Positions 11,546 through 20,609 of a stretch of DNA of 64,000 nt are shown here, piece by piece (the stretch's first letter is position 1; each line of letters begins with the position of its first letter). The position numbers and the translations under genes were made by a program. Under the pieces are notes generated by a model. The model did no database searches and had not been told where the DNA came from. It saw nothing but the letters and a program-made list of their open reading frames with translations. This stretch comes from Haematobacter missouriensis (GTDB taxonomy: Bacteria > Pseudomonadota > Alphaproteobacteria > Rhodobacterales > Rhodobacteraceae), in contig NZ_JFGS01000007.1 in the NCBI RefSeq assembly GCF_000740775.1, positions 1-64,000 of the forward strand. The letters run 5' to 3'.

Positions 11546-11626
11546 GCCGCGTCTCCCCATGATGCGGGGAGGAGACTGGCACAGCGGCGGGCCGGACGGA
11601 AGGGGCGCCGCGCCGCGGCTCCGCCG

Positions 11627-12415
11627 TCAGAGGTTTTCCGGCTGCGGCATGCCTATGACATGGAACCCGCCGTCGACGCGAATGATCTCGCCCGAGGTGC
11701 AGGCGCCGTAATCGGAGAGCAGATAGACCGCTGTGCCGCCGATCGCCTCAAGCGTGGCATTGGCGCGGAGCGGGGCGTTCTCCTCCGTGAAACGGTAGGT
11801 CTTGCGCGCCCCGCCAATGGCCGCGCCGGCCAGCGTCCGCATCGGCCCGGGAGAGATCGCATTCACCCGGATGCCCTGCGGGCCAAGGTCGTTCGCCAGA
11901 TAGAGGACAGAGCTTTCCAGCGCCGCCTTGGCCACGCCCATCACGTTGTAATAGGGGGTGACGCGGGTCGAGCCCTGATAGGTCAGCGTGATGAGCGAGC
12001 CGCCATCCGGCATCAACGCAGCAGCGCGGCGGGCCACGTCGATGAAGCTGAAGCAGGAGATGGATAGCGATGTCTTGAAGTTCTCGCGGCTGGTGTTGAT
12101 GAACCGGCCGGTCAGCTCCTTCTTGTCCGAATAGGCGATGGCGTGGACAAGAAAGTCGATCTGCCCCCATTCCGCCTGAAGTCGGGTGAAACAGGCGTCG
12201 AGCGAGGCATCGTCCTGCACATCCACGTCGATCAGGAATTCGGAGTTCAGCGAGGCGGCCAGCGGCTCCACCCGTTTGCCGAATGCCTCGCCCTGATAGG
12301 AAAACGCCAGCTCGGCCCCTTCTGCATGAAGCGCCTTGGCAATGCCCCAGGCGATGGAGTGATCGTTCGCGACCCCCATCACCAGCCCGCGTTTGCCCGT
12401 CATCAATCCGGCCAT
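11627..12415 (-). CDS. fabI: enoyl-[acyl-carrier-protein] reductase FabI
   Basis: A 262-residue NADH-dependent enoyl-ACP reductase, the last reductive step of fatty-acid elongation. It has the modified Rossmann start GKRGLVMGVANDHSIAWG typical of FabI rather than classical SDRs, and the Tyr-X6-Lys active site in PYYNVMGVAKAALE. The length is normal. It lies three bases downstream of fabB and completes the operon fabA-fabB-fabI, which supplies the isomerase, condensing and reducing activities for unsaturated fatty-acid synthesis. Confidence 0.96.
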   Translation of the reverse strand: MAGLMTGKRGLVMGVANDHSIAWGIAKALHAEGAELAFSYQGEAFGKRVEPLAASLNSEFLIDVDVQDDASLDACFTRLQAEWGQIDFLVHAIAYSDKKELTGRFINTSRENFKTSLSISCFSFIDVARRAAALMPDGGSLITLTYQGSTRVTPYYNVMGVAKAALESSVLYLANDLGPQGIRVNAISPGPMRTLAGAAIGGARKTYRFTEENAPLRANATLEAIGGTAVYLLSDYGACTSGEIIRVDGGFHVIGMPQPENL

Positions 12416-12418
12416 GGT

Positions 12419-13648
12419 TTACCCCAGGTACTTGCTCATGACGAGCGTGGCATTGGTGCCGCCGAAGCCGAAGCTGTTGGATAGCACGCTGTCAAGCGCG
12501 ACGTTTTCGCGCCCTGTCGTGGCGATCTCGCCTTCGTGGATGGCCGGGTCGAGGTTTTCGACGTTGGCTGAGCCGGCGATGAAATTGCCATTCAGCATGA
12601 GCAGCGAATAGATGGCCTCATGTGCTCCCGTCGCGCCCTGGCTGTGACCGGCAAGCGACTTGGTGGAGGAGATCGGAGGCACCTTGCCCTCTCCGAACAC
12701 GCGGCGCACCGCCTGTACCTCCGTCACGTCCCCGACGGGGGTCGAGGTGCCATGGGCGTTGATGTAGTCGATGCTGCGCCCTTCCGGCAGGGTGGCGAGC
12801 GCCTGGCGCATGGCCCGCTCACCGCCTTCACCGGAGGGGGCGACCATGTCGTAGCCGTCCGATGTCGCGCCATAGCCTGTGACCTCGGCGTAGATCTTCG
12901 CGCCGCGCGCGAGCGCGTGGCCGAGTTCCTCCAGCACGACAACCCCCGCGCCCCCCGCGATGACGAAGCCGTCACGGGCCGCGTCGAACGGGCGGGAGGC
13001 GCGTTCCGGCATGTCGTTGTATTTCGACGACATCGCCCCCATCGCGTCGAACAGGCAGGAAAGGGTCCAGTGGACCTCCTCACCGCCGCCGGCGAAGATC
13101 ACATCCTGCTTGCCCATCTGGATCTGCTCCACCCCGTTGCCGATGCAATGGGCGGAGGTCGAGCAGGCGGAGGTGATGGAATAGTTCACACCCTTGATCT
13201 TGAAGGGCGTGGCCAGCGTGGCGGAGTTGGTGGAAGACATGCAGCGCGTGACCATGAACGGCCCCATGCGCTTCGGGCCGCCTTTTTCGATCACCGTCTG
13301 GAATGCGGTGAGGAAGTTCGACGTCGACGACCCGCCCGATCCCATGATGAGGCCGGTGCGCTCGTTCGACACCTCGTTCTCCGGCAGGCCCGAATCCTTC
13401 ACGGCCTGTTCCATGGCGAGGAAGTTGTAGGCTGCGCCCGCGCCCATGAAGCGAAGATTACGCTTGTCGATGTGGTCTTCCAGCACGATCTGCGGCATGC
13501 CGTGGACATGGCAGCGGAAGCCTCGTTCGGCATATTCCGGTGCAAAGACGATGCCCGAGCGCCCGGCCCGGAGGGAGGCTTCGACCTCACTGGCATTGTT
13601 GCCGAGCGGTGAGACGATGCCCAGTCCCGTGATGACGACCCGGCGCAT
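12419..13648 (-). CDS. fabB: 3-oxoacyl-[acyl-carrier-protein] synthase I (FabB)
   Basis: A 409-residue beta-ketoacyl-ACP synthase. The Cys-His-His triad is visible: Cys in [10 protein letters not shown] (about residue 161), His in [11 protein letters not shown] and His in [11 protein letters not shown]. The thiolase fold start [16 protein letters not shown] is intact. Its place between fabA and fabI identifies it as FabB, the synthase that elongates cis-3-decenoyl-ACP, rather than FabF. The start is ATG 13648; fabA ends 20 bases upstream. Confidence 0.96.
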   Translation of the reverse strand: MRRVVITGLGIVSPLGNNASEVEASLRAGRSGIVFAPEYAERGFRCHVHGMPQIVLEDHIDKRNLRFMGAGAAYNFLAMEQAVKDSGLPENEVSNERTGLIMGSGGSSTSNFLTAFQTVIEKGGPKRMGPFMVTRCMSSTNSATLATPFKIKGVNYSITSACSTSAHCIGNGVEQIQMGKQDVIFAGGGEEVHWTLSCLFDAMGAMSSKYNDMPERASRPFDAARDGFVIAGGAGVVVLEELGHALARGAKIYAEVTGYGATSDGYDMVAPSGEGGERAMRQALATLPEGRSIDYINAHGTSTPVGDVTEVQAVRRVFGEGKVPPISSTKSLAGHSQGATGAHEAIYSLLMLNGNFIAGSANVENLDPAIHEGEIATTGRENVALDSVLSNSFGFGGTNATLVMSKYLG

Positions 13649-13668
13649 GGCTGGTCCTCCCCCTAGTA

Positions 13669-14175
13669 TCAGTCGGTGAAGAGTCCGACCTTCATGTCGG
13701 TAGTGTTGTAGATTTCCTTGCCGTCCGCCAGCATCCGGCCATTGGCCATGCCGAGCTTCAGCTTACGGTCAATGACGCGGGTGAAATCAACCAGGTAGGT
13801 CAGCTTCCGGGTGGCGGGCGTCACCATGTCGGTGAACTTTACCTCTCCCACACCCAGCGCGCGGCCGCGACCGGGCATCCCGCGCCAGCCAAGGTTGAAG
13901 CCCGTGAGCTGCCACAGCGCGTCGAGGCCGAGGCATCCCGGCATCACCGGATCGCCGACGAAATGGCATTTGAAGAACCAAAGGTCGGGGTGAATGTCGT
14001 ATTCCGCGACCACGTGACCCTTGCCGTGCAGCCCGCCATCGGCCGAAATATCGGTGATGCGGTCCATCATCAGCATGGGAGGTTCGGGAAGCTGGGCATT
14101 GCCCTGTCCGAACAGCTCCCCTCGTGCGCAGAGAAGAAGACCTTCCTTGTCGAAGCTCGTCGGGTAGTCCGGCAT
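13669..14175 (-). CDS. fabA: 3-hydroxydecanoyl-[acyl-carrier-protein] dehydratase/isomerase FabA
   Basis: A 168-residue hot-dog dehydratase that makes trans-2-decenoyl-ACP and isomerises it to cis-3, the branch point to unsaturated fatty acids. Active-site His is in [16 protein letters not shown] and Asp in [11 protein letters not shown] 14175 ([14 protein letters not shown]) is the family start; the longer frame to 14238 adds unrelated residues. First gene of fabA-fabB-fabI, divergent from the iron regulator irr, from which it is separated by about 166 bases that should hold both promoters. Confidence 0.95.
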   Translation of the reverse strand: MPDYPTSFDKEGLLLCARGELFGQGNAQLPEPPMLMMDRITDISADGGLHGKGHVVAEYDIHPDLWFFKCHFVGDPVMPGCLGLDALWQLTGFNLGWRGMPGRGRALGVGEVKFTDMVTPATRKLTYLVDFTRVIDRKLKLGMANGRMLADGKEIYNTTDMKVGLFTD

Positions 14176-14341
14176 GGGGTGCAGGCGTCCTTGTCCTTGA
14201 TCTGGGCTGCCTCCCTCTATCACCGGGCCTGCCGCCAAAGCAAGCCACGCCCCCGATTCCCCAGCCGGAGACCTTGTTGCATTGGCATTTGGGTTTGCAA
14301 AAGCAGCGCACGAGGCTTAGATGAAGGTCAGGAGAAGCCTT

Positions 14342-14779
14342 ATGTCAGCCAGCCAGAACATGTCAGCCGACGCAATTGACCGGGGGAGCCGCTGGCTCGC
14401 GGTTGGGAACGTAAGGCCTACGCGGCAGCGTGTCGCACTCGCCGCTCTGTTGATCGGAGACGGCAAGAACCGGCACGTTACTGCGGAAAGCCTGTATGCC
14501 GCCGCACTCGACAGCGGGGAGAAGGTATCCTTGGCCACCGTGTACAACACGCTCCGCGCATTCTGCGAGGCCGGGATCATGCAGGAAGTGCTGGTGGACG
14601 GGAACAAGTCCTATTTCGACACGCGCATCGACGATCACCCGCATTTCTACTGGGAAGACACCGCGTCCCTGTCCGACGCGCCTGCCGATCAGCTTGAAAT
14701 CGCCCGCATTCCCGAAGTGCCGGAGGGCATGGAGGTGAGCCGCGTGGACGTGGTGATCCGTCTCCGTCGCCGGGACTGA
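14342..14779 (+). CDS. irr: iron response regulator Irr (Fur family)
   Basis: A Fur-family transcription factor of 145 residues. The winged helix includes RPTRQRVALAALLIGDGKNRHVTAESLY and KVSLATVYNTLRAFCEAGIMQEV, and the His-rich DDHPHFYWED replaces the Fur regulatory metal site, as in alphaproteobacterial Irr. No Cys-Pro heme-regulatory motif is seen at the N-terminus, unlike Bradyrhizobium Irr. ATG 14342 was chosen over 14321 because AGGAG lies seven bases upstream. Irr proteins repress iron-demanding genes when iron is low. Position next to fabA is conserved in related genomes as far as I know. Confidence 0.9.
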   Translation: MSASQNMSADAIDRGSRWLAVGNVRPTRQRVALAALLIGDGKNRHVTAESLYAAALDSGEKVSLATVYNTLRAFCEAGIMQEVLVDGNKSYFDTRIDDHPHFYWEDTASLSDAPADQLEIARIPEVPEGMEVSRVDVVIRLRRRD

Positions 14780-14910
14780 CGGCGCTTTCGAGTGTCATGG
14801 GCGGTGGAAGCGCCGCCGACTGTGAAGGGCCGGTTGGCGATGGGGTCGCAATGAGGCTGCGCCAAGTCATTTCCGGCTATGCGGCTTGACGCTCCTGCCC
14901 GCCATCGGCA

Positions 14911-14950
14911 CACAGCCTCACAGCCTCACAGCCTCACAGCCTCACAGCCT
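14911..14950. repeat. 8-bp tandem repeat, five copies, between irr and miaB
   Basis: Five perfect copies of CACAGCCT lie in the 287-base gap between irr and miaB, about 120 bases before the miaB start. The unit is not a multiple of three and the tract is not inside a recognised gene. It could change length by slippage. No other function is apparent in this gap, which otherwise holds only a weak imperfect hairpin after irr. Confidence 0.9.
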
Positions 14951-15066
14951 GGCGGCTGCCTCCGCGAGGGGCGCCGTTACAGGGGCCGCGTCACCCCTCT
15001 GTTGCGATTTCGGGAGTTCCGGTGTAGCAGGCGCCCTTCCTCATCGTTCGCCCCGGAGTAGTTCTC

Positions 15067-16386
15067 ATGGCCACGCCCAAGAAGCTCTACATCAAGACCT
15101 ACGGCTGTCAGATGAACGTCTATGACAGCGAGCGCATGGCAGAGGCGCTGGGGGCGAAGGGGTATGTCACCACGGAAGTGGCGGAGGAGGCGGACATGGT
15201 TCTGCTGAACACCTGCCATATCCGGGAGAAGGCGGCGGAGAAGGTCTATTCGGATCTTGGCCGCCTGAAACCGCTGAAACTCGCAAAGCCTGACCTGAAG
15301 ATCGGTGTCGCGGGCTGCGTCGCGCAGGCGGAGGGAGAGGAGATCATGCGGCGGATGCCGCTGGTCGATCTGGTGGTCGGGCCGCAGACCTATCACCTTC
15401 TGCCCGCCATGATGGAGAAGGTGGAGCAGGGCGCCCGCGCCGTGGATACCGAATTCCCGGAGGAGGACAAGTTTGCGCATCTGCCCAAGCGCCCCCTGCC
15501 GAACCGCCCGCCCGCAGCATTCCTGACCGTACAGGAGGGTTGCGACAAGTTCTGCGCCTTCTGCGTCGTGCCCTATACCCGTGGCTCCGAAGTCTCCCGC
15601 CCAGCGGAGCGCATTCTTCGGGAGGCCCGCGATCTGGTGGAGCGCGGCGTGCGGGAGATCACGCTGCTTGGCCAGAACGTCAACGCTTATCATGGCGAGG
15701 GGGAGGGTGGAGACTGGTCGCTCGCCCGGCTGGTGCGCGCGCTGGCGGAGATCGACGGGCTGAAGCGGATCCGCTACACCACCTCCCACCCCAACGACAT
15801 GTCCGAAGACCTCATAGCTGCGCATGGCGAGGTCGAAAAGCTCATGCCCTATCTTCACCTGCCGGTGCAGTCGGGCTCAGACCGGATCCTCAAGGCGATG
15901 AACCGGCGGCACACCGCCGAGGGTTACCTGCGGCTGATCGATCGCATCCGCGCCGCCCGCCCCGACATGATGATGTCGGGCGATTTCATCGTGGGCTTCC
16001 CGGGTGAGACAGAGGCGGATTTCGAGGCCACGATGGAGTTGGTGCGGCAGGTCAATTACGGCATGGCATTCTCATTCAAGTATTCCTCCCGTCCCGGTAC
16101 GCCCGCCGCGGATCGTCCTCCCGTCGCCGCCGATGTCTCCGACGAACGGCTCCAGCGGCTTCAAGCTTTGCTCACCACGCAGCAGAGGGCGGCGCAGCAG
16201 GGCATGGTGGGCCGCGAGGTGAGCGTGCTCTTCGAGAAAAAGGGCCGCATGCCCGGACAGATGGTTGGCAAGTCGGACTATCTGCACGCCGTTCACGCCG
16301 TGACGGATGCCGCCCCGGGAACGCTGGCCCGAGTGCGGATCGTGGAGGCCGGACCGAACTCCCTCGCCGGTGAGATTGTCGCCTGA
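15067..16386 (+). CDS. miaB: tRNA-2-methylthio-N6-dimethylallyladenosine synthase MiaB
   Basis: A 439-residue radical-SAM methylthiotransferase that adds the methylthio group to i6A37 of tRNAs reading UNN codons. The N-terminal UPF0004 domain carries its three Cys ([22 protein letters not shown]) for one [4Fe-4S] cluster. The radical-SAM motif is CDKFCAFC (about residue 159), followed by a C-terminal TRAM domain ([12 protein letters not shown]...). GGAG precedes ATG 15067. It begins a run of plus-strand genes with ybeZ, ybeY, corC and lnt. Confidence 0.97.
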   Translation: MATPKKLYIKTYGCQMNVYDSERMAEALGAKGYVTTEVAEEADMVLLNTCHIREKAAEKVYSDLGRLKPLKLAKPDLKIGVAGCVAQAEGEEIMRRMPLVDLVVGPQTYHLLPAMMEKVEQGARAVDTEFPEEDKFAHLPKRPLPNRPPAAFLTVQEGCDKFCAFCVVPYTRGSEVSRPAERILREARDLVERGVREITLLGQNVNAYHGEGEGGDWSLARLVRALAEIDGLKRIRYTTSHPNDMSEDLIAAHGEVEKLMPYLHLPVQSGSDRILKAMNRRHTAEGYLRLIDRIRAARPDMMMSGDFIVGFPGETEADFEATMELVRQVNYGMAFSFKYSSRPGTPAADRPPVAADVSDERLQRLQALLTTQQRAAQQGMVGREVSVLFEKKGRMPGQMVGKSDYLHAVHAVTDAAPGTLARVRIVEAGPNSLAGEIVA

Positions 16387-16404
16387 TTGCGATGCCTGCG
16401 GGAA

Positions 16405-16430
16405 CCATGCCGCAGTGCATGGCGTTTTTT
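16405..16430 (+). terminator. possible intrinsic terminator after miaB
   Basis: A short hairpin (CCATGC, loop CGCAGT, GCATGG) is followed after two bases by six T residues at 16425-16430. The stem is only six base pairs, so termination may be partial, allowing read-through from miaB into the phoH-like gene. Confidence 0.5.
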
Positions 16431-16513
16431 CGCTGCGGGAGCCAAAGCGCGCTTGCGTGAAGCCGGGCGTCTTGGCACCATCCCCTTGCGACCCTTTGCC
16501 ATAGGAGTCCTTA

Positions 16514-17521
16514 TTGGGCATCAGCGCGCTGACACCCCCGCCCCGCCCGGAAGACGTTTCTGAAACGCTTCTGGAATTTCCCGATAACAGGCTGCTCATT
16601 GACCTGTGCGGAGAGTTCGACAGGAACATCGCACGGATTGAGCAGAAGATCGGGGTGCACATCCTCCGACGGGGGAACCAGCTCGCAGTGATGGGGGGAG
16701 CAGGCGCGCGGGATGCCGCGTCGGCCGCACTCCGTGCCCTTTATGCGCGGCTGGAATCCGGCAAGCCGCTTGAGCCCGCCGATGTGGACGCCGTGATTCG
16801 CATGGGAGATCAGACCTTCGCGCGGGGTGGTGACGCCCAGTTCGAGATGTTCCACGGCACGCCGATGGAGATCCGCACCCGCAAGAAACACGTGGAGCCG
16901 CGGACCGAAGCCCAGAAGGCCTATGTCGAGAACCTGTTCAAGAACGAGCTGTGCTTCGGCATCGGTCCGGCGGGGACGGGCAAGACCTATCTCGCCGTCG
17001 CGGTGGGCGTGACCATGTTCATCGGCGGGCATGTGGACAAGATCATCCTCTCCCGTCCCGCCGTTGAGGCGGGCGAACGTCTGGGGTTCCTGCCCGGCGA
17101 CATGAAGGAGAAGGTCGATCCCTACATGCAGCCGCTCTACGACGCGCTGAACGACTTCCTGCCTGCCAAGCAGGTGCAGAAGATGCTGGAGGAAAAGCGG
17201 ATCGAGATCGCCCCGCTGGCCTTCATGCGCGGGCGGACGCTGGCCAATGCTTTTGTCGTGCTGGACGAGGCGCAGAACGCCACGACCATGCAGATGAAGA
17301 TGTTCCTTACTCGTCTGGGTGAGGGGTCCCGCATGGTCATTACCGGCGACAGGACACAGGTGGACCTGCCGCGCGGCACCGCCTCCGGTCTGTCGGATGC
17401 GGAGCGGATTCTCGCGGGGGTGAAGGGCGTTTCCTTCAACTACTTCACCGCGCAGGATGTCGTTCGCCATCCGCTTGTCGCCCGTATCATCGAAGCGTAT
17501 GAGCGGTCCGAGGCGGGCTGA
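16514..17521 (+). CDS. ybeZ: PhoH family ATPase YbeZ
   Basis: A 335-residue PhoH-type P-loop ATPase. The Walker A motif is GPAGTGKTY and Walker B is FVVLDEAQN; a KH-like N-terminal segment precedes them. It works with YbeY, encoded next, in rRNA maturation and ribosome quality control. The start is TTG 16514: AGGAG lies seven bases upstream and no suitable ATG occurs before the conserved N-terminal region. A possible weak terminator separates it from miaB. Confidence 0.93.
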   Translation: MGISALTPPPRPEDVSETLLEFPDNRLLIDLCGEFDRNIARIEQKIGVHILRRGNQLAVMGGAGARDAASAALRALYARLESGKPLEPADVDAVIRMGDQTFARGGDAQFEMFHGTPMEIRTRKKHVEPRTEAQKAYVENLFKNELCFGIGPAGTGKTYLAVAVGVTMFIGGHVDKIILSRPAVEAGERLGFLPGDMKEKVDPYMQPLYDALNDFLPAKQVQKMLEEKRIEIAPLAFMRGRTLANAFVVLDEAQNATTMQMKMFLTRLGEGSRMVITGDRTQVDLPRGTASGLSDAERILAGVKGVSFNYFTAQDVVRHPLVARIIEAYERSEAG

Positions 17522-17563
17522 TCCGTCCGGGCGGGCGGCGCCCTTCTGTCCGCGCGGGTGCGC

Positions 17564-18067
17564 ATGTCGCTTGTCGATACGATCATCGAGGATGATCGCT
17601 GGGAGGAAATAGACCTCCCGGCGATCGCCGAAGTCGCGGCCGAAAAAGTGCTGAACCTGCTGGAGCTGGGCGAGGAAGGGTTTCTCATCAGCGTCCTCGG
17701 CTGCGACGATGCGCGGATCGCGGTGCTGAACGCTGACTTCCGCGGCAAGCCACAACCGACCAACGTGCTCTCCTGGCCCTCCGAGGAACGGGGTGCGGAA
17801 GAAGATGGCGGCGCGCCCGACCGCCCGGAGCCCGGCGACGCGGATGACCCGGAGGAGCTGGGCGATATCGCCATCGCTTGGGAAACCTGCGGTCGCGAAG
17901 CGGCGGAACAGGGCATCCCGCTCAAGGATCACGTGACGCATCTGGTCATCCATGGTATTTTGCACCTGCTTGGATATGACCATGTGAGGGAGGCAGATGC
18001 CGCCCTGATGGAAGGACTTGAGGTCAGGATACTTGCCACGATGGGCATATCTGACCCATATGCTTGA
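17564..18067 (+). CDS. ybeY: endoribonuclease YbeY
   Basis: A 167-residue metal-dependent endoribonuclease for 16S rRNA 3' maturation. The zinc motif H-G-X3-H-X4-D-H is visible in VIHGILHLLGYDH near the C-terminus. An acidic Glu/Asp/Pro-rich insert (about residues 82-100) lies between VLSWPSEER and LGDIAIAW. ATG 17564 is preferred; an in-frame GTG lies six bases upstream. It follows ybeZ, its usual partner, and precedes corC. Confidence 0.95.
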   Translation: MSLVDTIIEDDRWEEIDLPAIAEVAAEKVLNLLELGEEGFLISVLGCDDARIAVLNADFRGKPQPTNVLSWPSEERGAEEDGGAPDRPEPGDADDPEELGDIAIAWETCGREAAEQGIPLKDHVTHLVIHGILHLLGYDHVREADAALMEGLEVRILATMGISDPYA

Positions 18068-18103
18068 TCGGGGGCACAGGCCCTCGCAATCTGGAAAGGA
18101 ACA

Positions 18104-18985
18104 ATGGGCGATTCCGTCGATGGGTCTTCTAGCGCGGCGCACCGCGCGCAGGACTCCGAAGAGAATTCACAGCGCGGCTTTTTCGGCCGCATCCTGAATG
18201 CTCTCTCAAACGATGCCGAGGACGCGGCGCGCAACTCTGCCGGGGCAGGTGTGGCGCGGTCGGGTCTCGGCGGACTCAGCAAACTCAGGACCATGCGCCT
18301 GTCGGATGTGATGGTGCCTGCGGCAGAGATCGTCGCGGTCGATGTGGACATCGACAAGGACGCTCTGGTCGGGGTATTCCGGGAACATGGCTTCTCGCGC
18401 GTGCCGGTTTACGAACAGACGCTGGACAGGCCGCTGGGCCTTCTGCTCCTGAAGGATCTGGCGCTTCGCTACGGGTTCAACGGTCATACCGGGCCGTTCG
18501 ACCTCAGGCCGCTTCTCCGCCCGCTGATCTATGCGCCGCCTTCCATGCCGCTTTCGGTCCTCTTGCAGAAGATGCAGACAGAGCGGACGCATCTTGCGCT
18601 GGTGATCGACGAATACGGCGGCGTGGACGGGCTGGTGACCTTCGAGGATGTGCTGGAGGAAGTCGTCGGCGAGATCGACGATGAGCACGACATCGTCGAG
18701 GGTCGGCTGTGGTTGCAGGAGCGCCCCGGCGTCTGGATCGTGGAAGCCCGCGCCCCGCTGGAAGCCTTCGAGGCAGCCATCGGCATGCAGCTTGCCGATA
18801 CGGAGGACGAGGAGATCGACACGGTCGGTGGGCTTGTCTTCATGCTTTCGGGCCGGGTTCCCGCGGAGGGCGAGGAGATCGAGCATGAAAGCGGCGCGGT
18901 GTTTGAGGTGATCGACGCCGAACCGCGCCGGATCAAGCGGCTTCGCCTGCGTCTTCCCGCTGCGGCTGCGGCTGCGGCCGGATAG
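18104..18985 (+). CDS. corC: CorC/HlyC family CBS-domain protein
   Basis: A 293-residue cytoplasmic protein with a pair of CBS domains (from about residue 65, LSDVMVPAAEIVAVDVD, to about 190) and a C-terminal CorC_HlyC transporter-associated domain (about 205-285). Members are linked to Mg/Co efflux and, in some species, resemble hemolysin C only by name. It lacks the N-terminal DUF21 membrane domain of longer relatives. AAGGAA precedes ATG 18104. The neighbours ybeY upstream and lnt one base downstream form a widely conserved order. The C-terminus is a run of Ala. Confidence 0.92.
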   Translation: MGDSVDGSSSAAHRAQDSEENSQRGFFGRILNALSNDAEDAARNSAGAGVARSGLGGLSKLRTMRLSDVMVPAAEIVAVDVDIDKDALVGVFREHGFSRVPVYEQTLDRPLGLLLLKDLALRYGFNGHTGPFDLRPLLRPLIYAPPSMPLSVLLQKMQTERTHLALVIDEYGGVDGLVTFEDVLEEVVGEIDDEHDIVEGRLWLQERPGVWIVEARAPLEAFEAAIGMQLADTEDEEIDTVGGLVFMLSGRVPAEGEEIEHESGAVFEVIDAEPRRIKRLRLRLPAAAAAAAG

Positions 18986-18986
18986 C

Positions 18987-20519
18987 ATGACCGAAGAAGG
19001 CCGGACGGTGCTGGCTGGTCATCCGGTCCGATGGCTCACGCTTCGGCCCGCTTTGCGGGCGGCACTTCCTGCACTGCTTGCCGGTGCCTTGCTCGCGTCG
19101 GGGCAGGCACCGCTTGGCCTTTGGTGGATGGCCCTGCCGGCGCTGTGCTGGCTGATGGCGCAGATATCGGTGTGTGAGAGCCTCCGCGGCTCTCTGTGGC
19201 GGGGCTGGATGGGCGGCACGGGCTATTTCGCCGCCGCGCTTTTCTGGATCGTCGAACCCTTCATGGTGGATGCGGCGCGGCAGGGCTGGATGGCTCCGTT
19301 CGCGCTGGTGTTTCTGGCGACCGGCATGGCGCTGTTCTGGGCGCTGGCGGCAGGGGCCGGCTGGGCACTGGGGCGGGGTCGGTTGCGGCCTGTCGCGCTC
19401 GCCGTGAGCTTCGCGGCGGTGGAGCTGATGCGCGGCTATGTGCTGACCGGCTTCCCTTGGGCGCTGATCGGGCACGTCTGGATCGACACGCCGGTGGTGC
19501 AAGCGGCGGCCTATGTCGGGCCGGTGGGTCTTACCCTTCTTACGACCCTTCTCGCCGCGCTGCCGCTTGTGCTACGTCTGCCCGGAGCCGTGGCAGGCGC
19601 CGTCGTGATCGCGCTGCTGTGGACGGGTGGCCTCGCACGGCTGGCGGAGCCGCTTCCGTCACGGGAAACCCCGATCCATGTCCGTCTTGTCCAGCCCAAT
19701 ATTCCGCAGCATCTGAAATGGGATCCGACGCTGATCGGTCCGCAGTTCCGCCAGCAGCTCGAACAGACGGCGATGCCCGCCGATCCACCGCCCGACCTCA
19801 CGATCTGGCCGGAGACGGCGCTGGTCTGGTTGCTGGAGGATGCCGCCGAGCCTCTGGCGATGATCGCGGATGCTTCCGGGGGCCGTCCCGTCGCACTGGG
19901 CGTGCAGCGCGGTGATGGCGGGCGCTATTACAACTCTCTCGCGGTTCTGGGCCGGACTGGGCAGGTCACCGGGCTTTACGACAAGCACCATCTCGTTCCT
20001 TTCGGGGAATATATTCCCTTCGGTGACATCGCGGCGCGGTTCGGGATTCACGGTCTCGCCGCGCGGGAGGGGGACGGCTATTCGGCGGGGCCGGGGCCTG
20101 CCATCCTCGACCTTGGCCCGCTGGGAACGGTACTGCCGCTCATCTGTTACGAAGCAGTGTTTCCGCAGGATCTACGCGGTGTGCCCGGCCGCGCAGACTG
20201 GATCCTGCAAGTTACGAACGACGCGTGGTTCGGAAACCTGTCCGGCCCGTATCAGCATCTGGCGCAGGCGCGACTCCGCGCGGTGGAGCAGGGTCTGCCG
20301 CTGATCCGCGTCGCGAACACCGGCGTGTCGGCCATCATCAACGCGCGGGGGGCGATCGTATCCGCCCTGCCGCTGAACGTGGAGGGCACGCTGGATGGCA
20401 GTGTTCCCGCGGCGCTGCCGGCCACACCCTATGCGCGCATGGGCGATCTCCCCATGACGGCCCTCATTCTTGTGGCTGGAGCGGGCCTGCTTTTATTACG
20501 GCGCAGAGAAAGAGATTGA
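18987..20519 (+). CDS. lnt: apolipoprotein N-acyltransferase Lnt
   Basis: A 510-residue inner-membrane enzyme that adds the third acyl chain to lipoproteins. The N-terminal third has several hydrophobic segments; the C-terminal two thirds is a nitrilase-like periplasmic domain with the Glu-Lys-Cys triad in TIWPETALVW, LYDKHHLVPFGEYIPFG and LPLICYEAVFP. A last membrane helix and an Arg-rich tail close the protein. The start lies one base after the corC stop, so translation is probably coupled. Confidence 0.95.
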   Translation: MTEEGRTVLAGHPVRWLTLRPALRAALPALLAGALLASGQAPLGLWWMALPALCWLMAQISVCESLRGSLWRGWMGGTGYFAAALFWIVEPFMVDAARQGWMAPFALVFLATGMALFWALAAGAGWALGRGRLRPVALAVSFAAVELMRGYVLTGFPWALIGHVWIDTPVVQAAAYVGPVGLTLLTTLLAALPLVLRLPGAVAGAVVIALLWTGGLARLAEPLPSRETPIHVRLVQPNIPQHLKWDPTLIGPQFRQQLEQTAMPADPPPDLTIWPETALVWLLEDAAEPLAMIADASGGRPVALGVQRGDGGRYYNSLAVLGRTGQVTGLYDKHHLVPFGEYIPFGDIAARFGIHGLAAREGDGYSAGPGPAILDLGPLGTVLPLICYEAVFPQDLRGVPGRADWILQVTNDAWFGNLSGPYQHLAQARLRAVEQGLPLIRVANTGVSAIINARGAIVSALPLNVEGTLDGSVPAALPATPYARMGDLPMTALILVAGAGLLLLRRRERD

Positions 20520-20555
20520 ACTCCGCCGCCACGGCCGCTACGGCTTGGCATCGCA

Positions 20556-20603
20556 CCCGTCACAACGGCTTCCTGGCGTGACGGGGTTGTCTTAATGGAG
20601 CGC
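20556..20603 (+). promoter_or_regulatory. SAM/SAH riboswitch controlling metK
   Basis: An 8-bp perfect stem (CCCGTCAC at 20556-20563, GTGACGGG at 20578-20585) closes a 14-base loop AACGGCTTCCTGGC, and ATGGAGCG follows at 20595-20602. These elements match the SAM/SAH riboswitch described upstream of metK in Rhodobacterales, in which the loop pairs with the downstream segment containing the GGAG ribosome site and blocks it when ligand is bound. The GGAG at 20597-20600 is eight or nine bases from ATG 20610, which supports that ATG as the real metK start. Recognition is by pattern only. Confidence 0.88.
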
Positions 20604-20609
20604 TTCCCG

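Noticed and set aside
20595-20609. ATG 20595 as metK start
   Set aside because: It overlaps the GGAG ribosome-site element of the riboswitch; ATG 20610 has the proper spacing and the family N-terminus.
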